Source: Bryobacteraceae bacterium (GTDB lineage Bacteria; Acidobacteriota; Terriglobia; Bryobacterales; Bryobacteraceae). Taken from it: 64,000 bases of DNA. This document shows positions 33,623 to 41,669 of the stretch, piece by piece. The stretch lies in the NCBI GenBank assembly GCA_026129905.1, contig JAHCHE010000010.1:62001-126000 (forward strand), given 5' to 3'. The notes beneath the pieces are model-generated. The model had not been told where the DNA came from, ran no database searches, and saw only the letters and a list, made by a program, of their open reading frames with translations. How positions within the stretch are numbered: position 1 is the stretch's first letter; each line of letters starts with the position of its first letter. Position numbers and translations under genes: made by a program.

Positions 33623-34666
33623 CTATCCGCCAAACACGTCCTGGAAATAGCGCACCCAATTGCCGCCGAGAATCTTCTCGATATCCGCCGCCGGGTAACC
33701 GCGCCGGGCAAGCGCCTCGGCCACGGTGCGGAACCGCTCCGGCTTATCCAGTTCCGGTATCCATGGAGGCCAGCGCACGCGGTAGGACGGCTTGAAGATC
33801 TGCGTCCTCGGGACGTACCAGCTTTCGCGGGTTTCCGTCGCTTCAATGCCGCGAATGGAGAAGTCGGTGGCCAGCCCGACATGATCGATGCCGCAAACCT
33901 TCACCGCGTGATCGATGTGGCGCAGGTAGTCTTCGAGCGAGGCCTCCGCCGTGGGGCCGACGAAGTAGCCGAGCGCGGCGATGCCGGTAACGCCGCCTTT
34001 TTCCGACAGCGCCTGGAGCAACTTGTCGGACTTGGCGCGCACGTGATCGTAGACCGCCTTGCACATGGTGTGCGTGAACGCCGGAGGCTTTCGGGAAAAC
34101 GCGATGCCGTCGGCGGAGGTCTGCTCGCCGCAGTGCGACAAGTCGACGACGATGCCCAACTGGTTCATCCGCTCGACGCACTCGACGCCGAAATCCGACA
34201 GTCCGGCGTTGGTGCGTTCCGTACAGCCGTCGCCGAGCAGGTTGCGCGAATTGTAGGTTAATTGGATCGAGCGGGCGCCGGAGGCGTGGAGCCGCCGCAG
34301 GTTCTCCACGTCGTCGTCGACAACCGTGCCGTTTTGAAAGCCCAGCATCACCCCGAGCTTGCCTTCCCGCTTGGCGCGCGCAACGTCGGAGGCGCGCAGG
34401 CAGGGCGTCAGCCAGGACTCGCGGGCGGCGAAGATCTCGCGCCATCGCGCCAGGTCGCGCACCGCGACGCGGAAGTTACGGTTCGACAGGCTCGTGTGGA
34501 TGGCGGTATAGCCGGATCTTTTCCACACCTCGCGGGCGGCCTCGTCCCATTCCCCGCTCACCGACAGCGCGTCGAACACCAGCGCCTGTTCGTACATCCC
34601 GGCGACTGACGGCGGAGACTGCGGCCCGAACGCGGCGCCCAGCGCCACGAAATCGCGGCGGGTCAT
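33623..34666 (-). CDS. Tat-exported membrane dipeptidase (peptidase M19-like)
   Basis: This 347-residue protein starts at the ATG at 34666, where ATGA overlaps the stop of the upstream gene and a twin-arginine start MTRRDFVALGAAFG appears. The renal-dipeptidase family pattern is seen: VMLGFQNG, SIQLTYNSRNLLGDG, VVDLSHCGEQTSADG and FTHTMCKAVYDH, with metal-ligand histidines in the last two. IDHVGLATDF supplies the conserved aspartate region. The family cleaves dipeptides, often D-amino-acid containing, in a zinc-dependent way. It is the second gene of a pair with an amidohydrolase. Confidence 0.85.
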   Translation of the reverse strand: MTRRDFVALGAAFGPQSPPSVAGMYEQALVFDALSVSGEWDEAAREVWKRSGYTAIHTSLSNRNFRVAVRDLARWREIFAARESWLTPCLRASDVARAKREGKLGVMLGFQNGTVVDDDVENLRRLHASGARSIQLTYNSRNLLGDGCTERTNAGLSDFGVECVERMNQLGIVVDLSHCGEQTSADGIAFSRKPPAFTHTMCKAVYDHVRAKSDKLLQALSEKGGVTGIAALGYFVGPTAEASLEDYLRHIDHAVKVCGIDHVGLATDFSIRGIEATETRESWYVPRTQIFKPSYRVRWPPWIPELDKPERFRTVAEALARRGYPAADIEKILGGNWVRYFQDVFGG

Positions 34667-35505
34667 CCCGCGTCCCGAAGCTTGCCGCCGAACCACAACC
34701 GGTTGGCCGTTTCGCCCAGAATCCGCGCCCGGTCCGCCTCCTTAAACGGCAGATCGTGCGTGAAGATCCGCAGGTGCTCGGCGAAGGTGACGTTGGGAGT
34801 CCAGAGATCGTTCGGGAAATCGCTTCCCCACACGCACCGCTCCGCGCCGTAGGCGCCGGCGATCCGCATGCAGGCCCCGTGCATGTCGGCGCAGGGATAG
34901 CCCGTCGCGCTGCTGGTTGGCACGAAGGTCAGCTTCGCGTGGAGGTTGCGGAAGCGCGCCAGCCGGACGACGGTTTCCACCGTCTCGTCGAAGGTCGGGC
35001 CGAGCTTGGGATTCATGCAGTGATCCAGCACAACGCGCAGCTCCGAGAACCGCCCCAGCATCTGCTCCAACTCACCCGCCTTCTCCGGCCCCACCAGGGC
35101 GTTGATGACGATGCCCACCTCCTGGGCCGCGCGCCAGAGCGCCTCGACGCCCGGGTGCGCCAGGCGGCCGTCGCGCGCCGGAATGCTTCGCATGCCCTTG
35201 ACGTTGGAATCGCGCACGTACTGGCGGAGCAGCCCCGGGCTGTGCGGGTCGTCGGGGTCGAGCGTGCAGACGCCCGCCGTCCAGTCCGGGTCAGCCCGGG
35301 CCGCGTCGCACACGTAGCGGTTGTCGAACCGGTAGAAGGTGCTGGTCTGAATCAGGCAGGCGGCCTCGACGCCGTTGCCGCGGCAGGCCGCGCGCAGGTC
35401 CTCGACGGTGGCCTTTCCTTCCGGCGGGCGCAGCGGCTTGTCGATGGGCGGGTACTTCTTCTCGTCCGCCGCGTAAATGTGGGCGTGCGTGTCGACGATC
35501 AGCAT
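34663..35505 (-). CDS. Amidohydrolase-superfamily protein (COG3618-like lactonase)
   Basis: This 280-residue protein has the metal-binding start VDTHAHIYAA and a late GSDFPNDLW motif. VVLDHCMNP holds the middle histidine. This is the pattern of 2-pyrone-4,6-dicarboxylate/fuconolactonase-type amidohydrolases, which hydrolyse sugar lactones or aromatic breakdown products. It has no signal peptide and is cytoplasmic. It overlaps the M19 dipeptidase start by 4 nt. A -10-like TAAACT lies 7 nt before the ATG, divergent to the acyltransferase promoter. Confidence 0.85.
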   Translation of the reverse strand: MLIVDTHAHIYAADEKKYPPIDKPLRPPEGKATVEDLRAACRGNGVEAACLIQTSTFYRFDNRYVCDAARADPDWTAGVCTLDPDDPHSPGLLRQYVRDSNVKGMRSIPARDGRLAHPGVEALWRAAQEVGIVINALVGPEKAGELEQMLGRFSELRVVLDHCMNPKLGPTFDETVETVVRLARFRNLHAKLTFVPTSSATGYPCADMHGACMRIAGAYGAERCVWGSDFPNDLWTPNVTFAEHLRIFTHDLPFKEADRARILGETANRLWFGGKLRDAG

Positions 35506-35512
35506 CCCTTGC

Positions 35513-35518
35513 AGTTTA
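35513..35518 (-). promoter_or_regulatory. -10-like TAAACT before the amidohydrolase
   Basis: On the minus strand TAAACT is followed by GCAAGGG and the ATG at 35505. The spacing is 7 nt, which would give a very short leader. Confidence 0.35.
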
Positions 35519-35539
35519 CCGCCCCGCGACTCCGGCGCT

Positions 35540-35545
35540 TATGAT
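35540..35545 (+). promoter_or_regulatory. -10-like TATGAT overlapping an apparent ATG
   Basis: TATGAT covers the ATG at 35541. If it is the promoter, translation of the acyltransferase must start further down, most likely at the TTG at 35574, which has GGAG 6 nt upstream. Confidence 0.35.
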
Positions 35546-36803
35546 ATTGTCAGCAGTTCACCTGGAGTTCCCCTTGCAGCCTGCCGTTGAGTCCGCTTCT
35601 CCGAGACCGTCGGAGAGCCGTGTTACGCCTCCCAAACCTGCCGTTCGTAATGTGGCCGTCGACGCCTATCGTGGCTTTGTGATGCTGCTGATGATGGCGG
35701 AGGTTCTCCAACTCGCCCGGGTGGCGCGGGCCTATCCCGGCAACTGGTTTTGGGAATTCCTCGCGTTCAACCAGTCGCACGTCCCCTGGGCCGGCTTCTC
35801 GCTGCACGACCTGATTCAGCCGGGCTTCTCGTTCCTGGTGGGCGTCGCGCTGCCGTATTCGATCGCCAGCCGCCTGGCCAAAGGGGGGACGTTCGGCAAG
35901 CTGTTCCTGCACGCCTTGTGGCGTTCGGCGCTGCTGGTGGCGCTGGGGGTTTTCCTTCGTTCGATGCGCAGCGCGCAGACCAACTTTACTTTCGAAGACA
36001 CGCTGGCGCAAATCGGGATGGGTTACCCGTTCCTGTTCCTGCTCGGCTTCCGCCGGCCGCGCTGGCAGTGGATCGCCCTGGCGGTCATCCTGGTGGGCTA
36101 CTGGGGCGCGTGGGCTCTCTACCCCGCGCCGGGGCCGGATTTCGATTACCAGAGAGTGGGCGTGCCGCCGGACTGGCAGCATTTCTACACGGGTTTCGCG
36201 GCGCACTGGAACAAGAACGCCAATCTCGGCGCGGCCTTCGATCAGTGGTTCCTGAACCTTTTCCCGCGCTCCAAGCCTTTCGTCTATAACGGCGGCGGAT
36301 ACCTGACGCTGAGCTTCATCCCGACCCTCGGCACCATGATCCTGGGCCTGTTCGCCGGCCGTTGGCTGCGGGCCGCGGCGCCGCGCATTCCCGTGAAGCG
36401 CCTGTTGCTGGCCGCGGCGGCGGGCGTGGCCGCCGGCCTGCTGCTTCATGTATCGGGGATCTGCCCGATCGTGAAACGCATCTGGACGCCGAGCTGGACG
36501 CTGTTTTCCGGCGGCCTGTGCTTTCTGCACCTGGCGGCGTTCAGTTGGCTCATCGACCTGAAGGGGTACAGGAAGTGGGCGTATCCGCTGGTAGTGATCG
36601 GCATGAACTCGATCGCCGCCTACATGATCGCGCACCTGTTCGGCGACTTCCTAGCCCAGTCGCTCCGCATACACCTCGGGCAGGACGTCTTCAAATTGCT
36701 GGGGGCGCAACTGGAGCTGCCGATGCAAGGGGCGGCCGTGCTGCTGTGTTACTGGCTGATCCTGCTCTGGATGTACCGGCGGAAACTGTTCCTGAAAATC
36801 TGA
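35541..36803 (+). CDS. Multi-pass membrane acyltransferase (DUF5009/HGSNAT-like)
   Basis: This 420-residue protein has about ten transmembrane helices. VAVDAYRGFVMLLMMAEV near residue 40 is the conserved D-x-x-R-G-x-x-M-x-x-M motif of heparan-alpha-glucosaminide N-acetyltransferase-like proteins. HDLIQPGFSFLVGVALPYS follows as in that family. Human HGSNAT acetylates glucosamine across the lysosomal membrane; bacterial members are presumed to acylate cell-envelope sugars. The annotated ATG overlaps a -10-like box, so the true start may be TTG at 35574 (GGAG site), which only shortens a non-conserved, proline-rich N-terminal tail. Confidence 0.82.
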   Translation: MILSAVHLEFPLQPAVESASPRPSESRVTPPKPAVRNVAVDAYRGFVMLLMMAEVLQLARVARAYPGNWFWEFLAFNQSHVPWAGFSLHDLIQPGFSFLVGVALPYSIASRLAKGGTFGKLFLHALWRSALLVALGVFLRSMRSAQTNFTFEDTLAQIGMGYPFLFLLGFRRPRWQWIALAVILVGYWGAWALYPAPGPDFDYQRVGVPPDWQHFYTGFAAHWNKNANLGAAFDQWFLNLFPRSKPFVYNGGGYLTLSFIPTLGTMILGLFAGRWLRAAAPRIPVKRLLLAAAAGVAAGLLLHVSGICPIVKRIWTPSWTLFSGGLCFLHLAAFSWLIDLKGYRKWAYPLVVIGMNSIAAYMIAHLFGDFLAQSLRIHLGQDVFKLLGAQLELPMQGAAVLLCYWLILLWMYRRKLFLKI

Positions 36804-37299
36804 CTGCGCCGGCTACATCCGGTGCGGTTCACTTAACGCCTTCGGGAACTTGTCCAGAACCGGTTTCCCGACACGAGGGTCGCGCGCGAGTGATCATCTG
36901 ACCGCCATGGCGAAGAATCTTCGGCAACTTGGTCCACCTCGACGTCTTCAGCACAGCCCACCACCCAGTGCGCCCTCAGCGTCGCTTCAAAGACGGGGCG
37001 CACCAGAGCCAACCCCGAACCATAGAGCCTGTTCCTGAAAAGCAGAATGATGGCCGTGTGGTGATCCAGGGCCAGATTGCAGTAGGCAAGCGTGATTGTC
37101 ACCCGCCGATCATCTGGGTACTCACCACTGAGAACTTGCGACGGCTTTACGTTGATACGTTCTTGACGAGGAACACCCAAGCCGCCGATTTGAATCGCTC
37201 CCGCCGTCTTTGCAGAAGGAAGATGGTCAATGCAAACCGTTCGAAAGCTTCTGCGGCCCGGCCAACAGGCGGTTTTCTTGAAAAGTGACCGCCGCGGGC
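36804..37299. other. Gap holding a decayed DUF6988-like gene
   Basis: This 496-bp stretch has no intact gene. Its minus strand carries the remnant described separately (36833-37237). The rest shows no motif, and the frame opening into it from the lipoprotein side is a read-through of non-coding sequence. Confidence 0.5.
36833..37237 (-). pseudogene. Remnant of a DUF6988-like gene
   Basis: The minus-strand frame contains TLAYCNLALDHHTAIILLF then RNRLYGSGLALVRPVFEATL and RAHWVVGCAEDVEVDQ, strongly resembling the conserved core of DUF6988/DUF5677-like hypothetical proteins (repeated 'ALEHH-A-I-LL' and 'G-A-LVRPVFE' pattern). No start codon precedes it in frame near the expected N-terminus, and the C-terminal half is missing, replaced by a short unrelated tail ending TSSRRR. 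It is therefore a fragment. The family's role is unknown. Confidence 0.5.
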
Positions 37300-38292
37300 C
37301 TACATGTCCGTCTGCCAGTCGGGCGGCAATTCGAGGATGAACGCGTGCGGCCCGACGGTTCGCGTACCCTCGTGGACCAGGACCAGGCTCTTGCCCGGCG
37401 TGAACCAACCCAGGCCCTCCCAATTGGCATGGCTGATGTTGCCGGGGACTTGCTCCGCGATGTTGATGTGGTCGCCGGCGGGCTTGCCGTCCGCTCCGAA
37501 GCGCTGGAGCCAGTGATTGAGGTACTGGGGCTTCTCGACGCCGTTTTGAGAGCTGATCAGCACGATGTAGCCCCATTTTTCCGGTTCGCCGGGCCAGCGA
37601 TACCAGACGAGGTCGGGCGCCCGGAACCGCTGCGCGTCGGGCTCGCTCCCTTCGGGCATCGGCACGTCCAGGACGGCGGTGGTTCCACTCGCCATGGGAA
37701 TGCGGCCGACCCGTTCGCCTGGCCTGAGATCGTGCACGAAAATCAACGGACGAAAGGCGCTCCCGCCGACGCGCTCCTCCAGCAGCGGGTGCAGCGAGCC
37801 GCGCTCGGGATAGCCGCCCTCCCAGATCACCGCGATGCGCGACGCCCCTTCCGGAGCCGGCCGGACCGCCACCCCTTCCAGGCCCCGCCGGCCGATCTCC
37901 CCAAGTGGATAGTCGTATTCGGCGATCAACCCTTCTTCACCCACCAGGCTGTGCAGGCGCTCCGACAAGAGCACGATGCGTCCGTCCGCCAGGAAGTCGA
38001 TCCCCTCGAGATCGATCCAGATGCCCACCTCCGGGAGTTCAACCCGGATCGGCTTCATATCGTTCAAGGGAATGACGGGGCCGAATATTCGCCCCTTCAA
38101 TGGGATCCGGAAGTAGGCGCCGTTGACCGAGTCGTCCACAATGTAGAGATCGCCGTCGTGGTAAGCGACGCCGGAGGCCTCGTCGATGGTCGCCGGCTCA
38201 GCGGGTCCCGGCTTGCATCCCGCGGCAAGGGCCTCGGCGATCAGGCAAGCCAACGCCAACGCGCGGGACGACCCGGCTGAGGACCGGCTCAT
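37300..38292 (-). CDS. Predicted lipoprotein with beta-propeller (SdiA-regulated/phytase-like)
   Basis: This 330-residue protein starts at the ATG at 38292, overlapping the hemQ TGA by 4 nt. The signal sequence ends LAAGC, a lipobox-like site with Cys26, so outer-membrane or periplasmic lipoprotein anchoring is likely. The repeats DEASGVAYHDGDLYIVDDS, LEGIDFLADGRIVLLSE and LEGVAVRPAPEG are typical of esterase-like-activity-of-phytase/SdiA-regulated beta-propellers. Substrate is unknown. The longer open frame upstream is only the antisense-free overlap with hemQ and is not used. Confidence 0.75.
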   Translation of the reverse strand: MSRSSAGSSRALALACLIAEALAAGCKPGPAEPATIDEASGVAYHDGDLYIVDDSVNGAYFRIPLKGRIFGPVIPLNDMKPIRVELPEVGIWIDLEGIDFLADGRIVLLSERLHSLVGEEGLIAEYDYPLGEIGRRGLEGVAVRPAPEGASRIAVIWEGGYPERGSLHPLLEERVGGSAFRPLIFVHDLRPGERVGRIPMASGTTAVLDVPMPEGSEPDAQRFRAPDLVWYRWPGEPEKWGYIVLISSQNGVEKPQYLNHWLQRFGADGKPAGDHINIAEQVPGNISHANWEGLGWFTPGKSLVLVHEGTRTVGPHAFILELPPDWQTDM

Positions 38293-39161
38293 GCGTTGTC
38301 CGGCGACTCGCCTTCCAGAAGCGCCGGCAGTTGCGCGGCTTTCACGCGGATGCCGACATAGAACGGCCCGAAAAGCGCATAGATGGCGCTCGCCTCGTCG
38401 AAGCGCATCTCGTAGATCAGCTTCTTGAAGACGACGGGGTCGTCGGCGAACAGGTCCACGCCCCATTCCCAATCGTCCAGGCCGATGGAACCGGTGATGA
38501 TCTGCTTGACATCGTCGGCGTACTTGCGTCCAACCAACCCGTGGTCGTGCATCATCCGGCGGCGCTCGGCGATGGAGGCCTCGTACCAGTTGCGCGATTC
38601 GCCGCGCCGGCGATCCATCGGATAGAAGCAGATGTACCGGCGCGGCGGGATCTCGGGCCACAGGCGGGGCGCCATGGCGTTGCGCTGCCGCTCCATCGTC
38701 TCCACCACTTCCTGGTTCCACTCCGGCGAGCCCGGATGGATGTTTCGCTGGGCGAGACTGTCGTATAGCTTCACGCTGGATTCGTACAGGCTCAGTTCCA
38801 CCACCGACAGATAGGACGTGGAGGGTTCGAGGTAGTCGGCGAGGTCGAGGCGCGCCAGGGTGAGTTCGGCCGTGTTCAGTTCGTCGAACGACCGCCGGAA
38901 GTGCACCAGCATCAGGTCGCCCTTGTGGCCGAGCAGCGAGTATGCGGCGCTTTGCCCTTCGCCGCGCGATTCCATCGCCGACAGCGCGTCCGCGGCCTCC
39001 CGCGCGATCTCGCCGCGCCGCTCCGGCGGGAGCGCTTTCCACTCGCGGCGGCGGAAGCGCATCATCTGGTGCAGCACGCCCGCGCCCTCGATGGTCAGCG
39101 GAACGGCCGGATTCGTGAATACCAGGGAGGAGGAACGCGCCCGGGGCGCGGTGCTCTGCAT
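38289..39161 (-). CDS. hemQ: Coproheme decarboxylase (chlorite-dismutase family)
   Basis: This 290-residue protein shows the HemQ hallmarks: YICFYPMDRRRGESRNWY (the Tyr of FYPM is the catalytic tyrosine), MMHDHGLVGRKY with the proximal heme-ligand His207, and DDWEWGVDLFADD then EMRFDEASAIYALFGPFYVG. HemQ converts coproheme to heme b in the coproporphyrin-dependent pathway. The N-terminal extension and the GSPEWNQEVVETMERQ insert are longer than in Firmicutes. The ATG at 39161 has GGAGG 7 nt upstream; the ATG at 39179 overlaps the upstream stop and is an alternative. It is third in a cluster with an MDR reductase. Confidence 0.88.
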   Translation of the reverse strand: MQSTAPRARSSSLVFTNPAVPLTIEGAGVLHQMMRFRRREWKALPPERRGEIAREAADALSAMESRGEGQSAAYSLLGHKGDLMLVHFRRSFDELNTAELTLARLDLADYLEPSTSYLSVVELSLYESSVKLYDSLAQRNIHPGSPEWNQEVVETMERQRNAMAPRLWPEIPPRRYICFYPMDRRRGESRNWYEASIAERRRMMHDHGLVGRKYADDVKQIITGSIGLDDWEWGVDLFADDPVVFKKLIYEMRFDEASAIYALFGPFYVGIRVKAAQLPALLEGESPDNA

Positions 39162-39175
39162 GGGTGAACCTCCAC

Positions 39176-40201
39176 TCATTGTAGCCCGGAGGGGTTGGAA
39201 ACCCTCACCAGTTGCTTGCCGATGTTCTCGCCGCCGAGCATCCCGATAAAGGCCGCCGGCGCGCCGGCGATGCCGTCGGTAAACTGCTCGCGGTACTTGA
39301 GCTTCCCCTCCTGGACCCAGCGCGTCAAAGCGGCCAGCCCTTCCGGATAGCGCTCGGCGAAATCGAAAACGAGAAAGCCCTCCGCGCGCGCCCGCTTCAT
39401 GATGAGATGCCAAAGCAGGCGCGGCCCCGTCTCGGGCTTGACAGCGTTGTACTGGGAGATCTGGCCGCAAACCACGATCCGGCCCCGAAGGTTGAGGTGG
39501 TCCACCGCGGCGTCGGTAATCGTCCCGCCGACGTTGTCGAAGTAGACGTCGACGCCGGACGGACAAAGCTCCTTCAGCTTTGCGGAGTAGTCGGGGGTCG
39601 TCTTGTAGTTGAACCCGGCGTCGAAGCCCAGATCTTCGACGATCCACCGCACCTTCTCGCCGGAGCCGGCGATGCCCACCGCCCGGCAGCCGTGAAGCTT
39701 CGCGATCTGGCCCGCCAGGGAACCTACCGCGCCGCCCGCGCCCGAAACCAGGACCGTTTCGCCCGCTTTTGGACGCCCGATCTCCAATAACCCGAAGTAG
39801 GCCGTTAAGCCCGGCATGCCGAGCGCGCCCAGAGCGGCGGAAAGCGGCGCGGCCGCCGGATCCACTTTCCGCAGTCCCGTGCCGTCCGACAACGCATACT
39901 CCTGCCATCCGAGCGGCCCTTCCACGAAGTCGCCCGGCGCAAAGCCGGGGTTCCGCGACTCGACAACCTCTCCCACCGCGCCGCCGAACATCGTCTCGCC
40001 GATGCCCACCGGCTTGGCGTATCCGTGCGTTTCCCGCATCAACCCGCGCATGTACGGGTCCACCGAAAGGTAGACGACGCGGATCAGCGCCTGGCCTTCG
40101 GCGGGCCGGCCCACGGGCGATTCCACCAGCCGGAAGTCGGACTCCTTGGGCATACCCGCCGGGCGCGCCGCCAGGACAATCTGTCGGTTTACCGCGGGCA
40201 T
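39176..40201 (-). CDS. NADP-dependent MDR oxidoreductase (CurA/alkenal reductase-like)
   Basis: This 341-residue zinc-free medium-chain dehydrogenase has the conserved N-terminal SVDPYMRGLMR of the prostaglandin/alkenal reductase branch. Further motifs are GAGGAVGSLAGQIAKLHGCRAVG for NADP binding and YFDNVGG. Family enzymes reduce activated double bonds of alkenals or curcumin-like substrates. Cytoplasmic. Its TGA overlaps an ATG in the hemQ region, so the genes are co-transcribed with hemQ and the lipoprotein. It starts 3 nt after the PPTase gene's stop codon. Confidence 0.85.
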   Translation of the reverse strand: MPAVNRQIVLAARPAGMPKESDFRLVESPVGRPAEGQALIRVVYLSVDPYMRGLMRETHGYAKPVGIGETMFGGAVGEVVESRNPGFAPGDFVEGPLGWQEYALSDGTGLRKVDPAAAPLSAALGALGMPGLTAYFGLLEIGRPKAGETVLVSGAGGAVGSLAGQIAKLHGCRAVGIAGSGEKVRWIVEDLGFDAGFNYKTTPDYSAKLKELCPSGVDVYFDNVGGTITDAAVDHLNLRGRIVVCGQISQYNAVKPETGPRLLWHLIMKRARAEGFLVFDFAERYPEGLAALTRWVQEGKLKYREQFTDGIAGAPAAFIGMLGGENIGKQLVRVSNPSGLQ

Positions 40202-40204
40202 AGC

Positions 40205-40933
40205 TTAACCATTCTGCCATTGCCCAAGGCGCAGACGGCGGACTTCGCCGCGCACGGCCGCCGCCCCGACGTAGCCGTCCGCGGGCTGGAGGTGAACGAG
40301 ATTCCAGGCGGCCGCTTCCGCGGGATCGAAGCGCGTCGCAAGCAGTCTGGACGGCTCGCCGGGCGCAAGCGAGACGCTGAACTGATCGAGTCCGAACGCG
40401 ATGCCCTCGCCCTTCGCCTTGACAAAAGCCTCCTTGCGCGTCCAGCAGTGGAAGAATCCCCGCACCCGCTCGGCGTGCGGCAATCGCAGAAGAGCGGCGC
40501 TCTCGTCTGGAGCAAAGAAACGCCGTGCGATCTCCTCGGGCTCGATGCGCCGGCCGAGGAACTCGACATCGACGCCGATCTCACGGCGCAACGTGAAGCC
40601 GTAGAGCGCCAGATCTTCAGAGTGGGCAACGTTGAACTCCAGGCTATCGGCATTGCGCTCGACGAAGGGCTTGCCTCGGGCCCCGTAGGTGAACAGGATG
40701 CGTTCAGGCGGCGTCCCCAGGTACTGGCCAAGGAGAATCCGCAGGATGCCGCGTGCGGCGACGAACCGGTTGCGGTCGCGCTCGAAGTGAAACCGTTCCG
40801 CCCGTTGCCCCTCGTCTGCCGACAGCAGCCGCCAGAGCGCGGATGGGGGCGTCGTCAGACCGGCTTTCCAAATATGTACTTCGCCCGCCTCCAGGGGCGC
40901 GGGCGAGGCCAAGTCGAGCCAACCGCGATCCAC
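40205..40933 (-). CDS. 4'-phosphopantetheinyl transferase, Sfp-type
   Basis: This 242-residue protein has the Sfp-family signatures. The first is FNVAHSEDLALYGF. The GVDVEFLG motif supplies the magnesium-binding aspartate and glutamate. The third is CWTRKEAFVKAKGEG. The enzyme transfers the phosphopantetheine arm from CoA to carrier proteins of fatty acid, polyketide or peptide synthesis. The start is a GTG at 40933. No polyketide or peptide synthase is in the window, so it is probably the general-purpose enzyme of this genome. It is the first gene of a minus-strand run with the MDR reductase. Confidence 0.9.
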   Translation of the reverse strand: MDRGWLDLASPAPLEAGEVHIWKAGLTTPPSALWRLLSADEGQRAERFHFERDRNRFVAARGILRILLGQYLGTPPERILFTYGARGKPFVERNADSLEFNVAHSEDLALYGFTLRREIGVDVEFLGRRIEPEEIARRFFAPDESAALLRLPHAERVRGFFHCWTRKEAFVKAKGEGIAFGLDQFSVSLAPGEPSRLLATRFDPAEAAAWNLVHLQPADGYVGAAAVRGEVRRLRLGQWQNG

Positions 40934-40939
40934 ACCGCC

Positions 40940-41239
40940 CTAGCCCGCGGCGCTCGCGCTGCCGGCTTCGGCGTTCTCGCGCTCCTGGAGCAGCAGACGC
41001 CGGAGGGTGCGTAAATCGTTGAGAATCCGGCGGCTGCGGACGGTGTGGAGGTGCAGCTTGCTGAGGTTATGAGCGACCAGCCGCAGCGCCTGTTCGCGTC
41101 GCTCCACCCGGTTCTTGACCGCCAGCAGAATGTCGGCGTCCACCTCGCGCTGGGCTTCCTCGATCGACTCCACCAGCAGCTCCACGTACTCGTGGGTGCT
41201 CTCGATGCTGTCGAAAGGAGTTTGCGGAGTGTAGCCCAT
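40940..41239 (-). CDS. Small helical coiled-coil protein of unknown function
   Basis: This 99-residue protein is almost entirely helical and charged, with heptad-like spacing through EYVELLVESIEEAQREVDAD and RRILNDLRTLRRLLLQER. It ends in a small alanine/glycine tail. No membrane segment. Upstream on the minus strand is a perfect TATAAT at 41266-41271, 26 nt before the ATG. It ends 6 nt before the start of the Sfp-type gene on the same strand, so the two may be co-transcribed. The family was not recognised. Confidence 0.65.
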   Translation of the reverse strand: MGYTPQTPFDSIESTHEYVELLVESIEEAQREVDADILLAVKNRVERREQALRLVAHNLSKLHLHTVRSRRILNDLRTLRRLLLQERENAEAGSASAAG

Positions 41240-41265
41240 TACGATTCCGCCAAGCAGTTGCTGCC

Positions 41266-41271
41266 ATTATA
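41266..41271 (-). promoter_or_regulatory. Consensus -10 TATAAT for the coiled-coil gene
   Basis: A perfect TATAAT on the minus strand precedes the ATG at 41239 by 26 nt. A good -35 hexamer is not obvious. Confidence 0.45.
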
Positions 41272-41312
41272 GCGCCTTCGCCGCGCGGTGTTTCCGTTGC
41301 CGGGCGATGTTG

Positions 41313-41318
41313 TATGCT
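41313..41318 (+). promoter_or_regulatory. -10-like TATGCT for the STAS gene
   Basis: TATGCT lies 10 nt before the ATG at 41329, with TTTCCG 16 nt upstream as a possible -35. It overlaps the earlier ATG at 41314, which therefore is unlikely to be a start codon. Confidence 0.45.
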
Positions 41319-41328
41319 GTTTCCGTCG

Positions 41329-41661
41329 ATGGAGATCGAGACGACTCGCCTGGAGAAGGCCGTGGTGGTGAAGGTCGCCGGCCGTATGGACGCCGGGAGC
41401 GCGCCCGAGTTCGAAAAGGCTTGTGAAGACTGCCTGCGCGGGGGCGCGGAGCGCCTGGTGGTGGACCTGTCGGCGCTCGATTACATCTCGAGCGCGGGCC
41501 TCCGTTCATTCCTCCTGGTTGCCAAGTCCCTTCAGGAGAAGGGGGGGAAGATGCTGCTGTGCGGGATGCGCGGGCTGGTGAAGGAGGTCTTCGACATGAC
41601 CCGCATCTCGTCGCTTTTCGCCTCGTACGAGGGTCCTGAATCGGCTCTGGCCGATCTCTGA
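41329..41661 (+). CDS. STAS-domain anti-sigma-factor antagonist
   Basis: This 110-residue single STAS domain contains LVVDLSALDYISSAGLRSF, with the conserved phospho-acceptor serine of SpoIIAA/RsbV proteins. Unphosphorylated forms bind an anti-sigma kinase and free a sigma factor. The ATG at 41329 is preferred over 41314, which lies in the -10-like box. It is followed 8 nt later by a PrsW-type protease gene, another sigma-control component in other bacteria. No kinase of the RsbW type is in the window. Confidence 0.85.
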   Translation: MEIETTRLEKAVVVKVAGRMDAGSAPEFEKACEDCLRGGAERLVVDLSALDYISSAGLRSFLLVAKSLQEKGGKMLLCGMRGLVKEVFDMTRISSLFASYEGPESALADL

Positions 41662-41669
41662 GGAGCACG

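Noticed and set aside
37300-39042. 580-codon extended version of the lipoprotein gene
   Set aside because: The upstream 250 codons are an alternate frame of hemQ. The signal peptide and lipobox place the start at 38292, where it overlaps the hemQ stop.
41314-41316. Earlier ATG for the STAS gene
   Set aside because: It lies inside the TATGCT -10-like box, and the STAS domain needs no extra residues.
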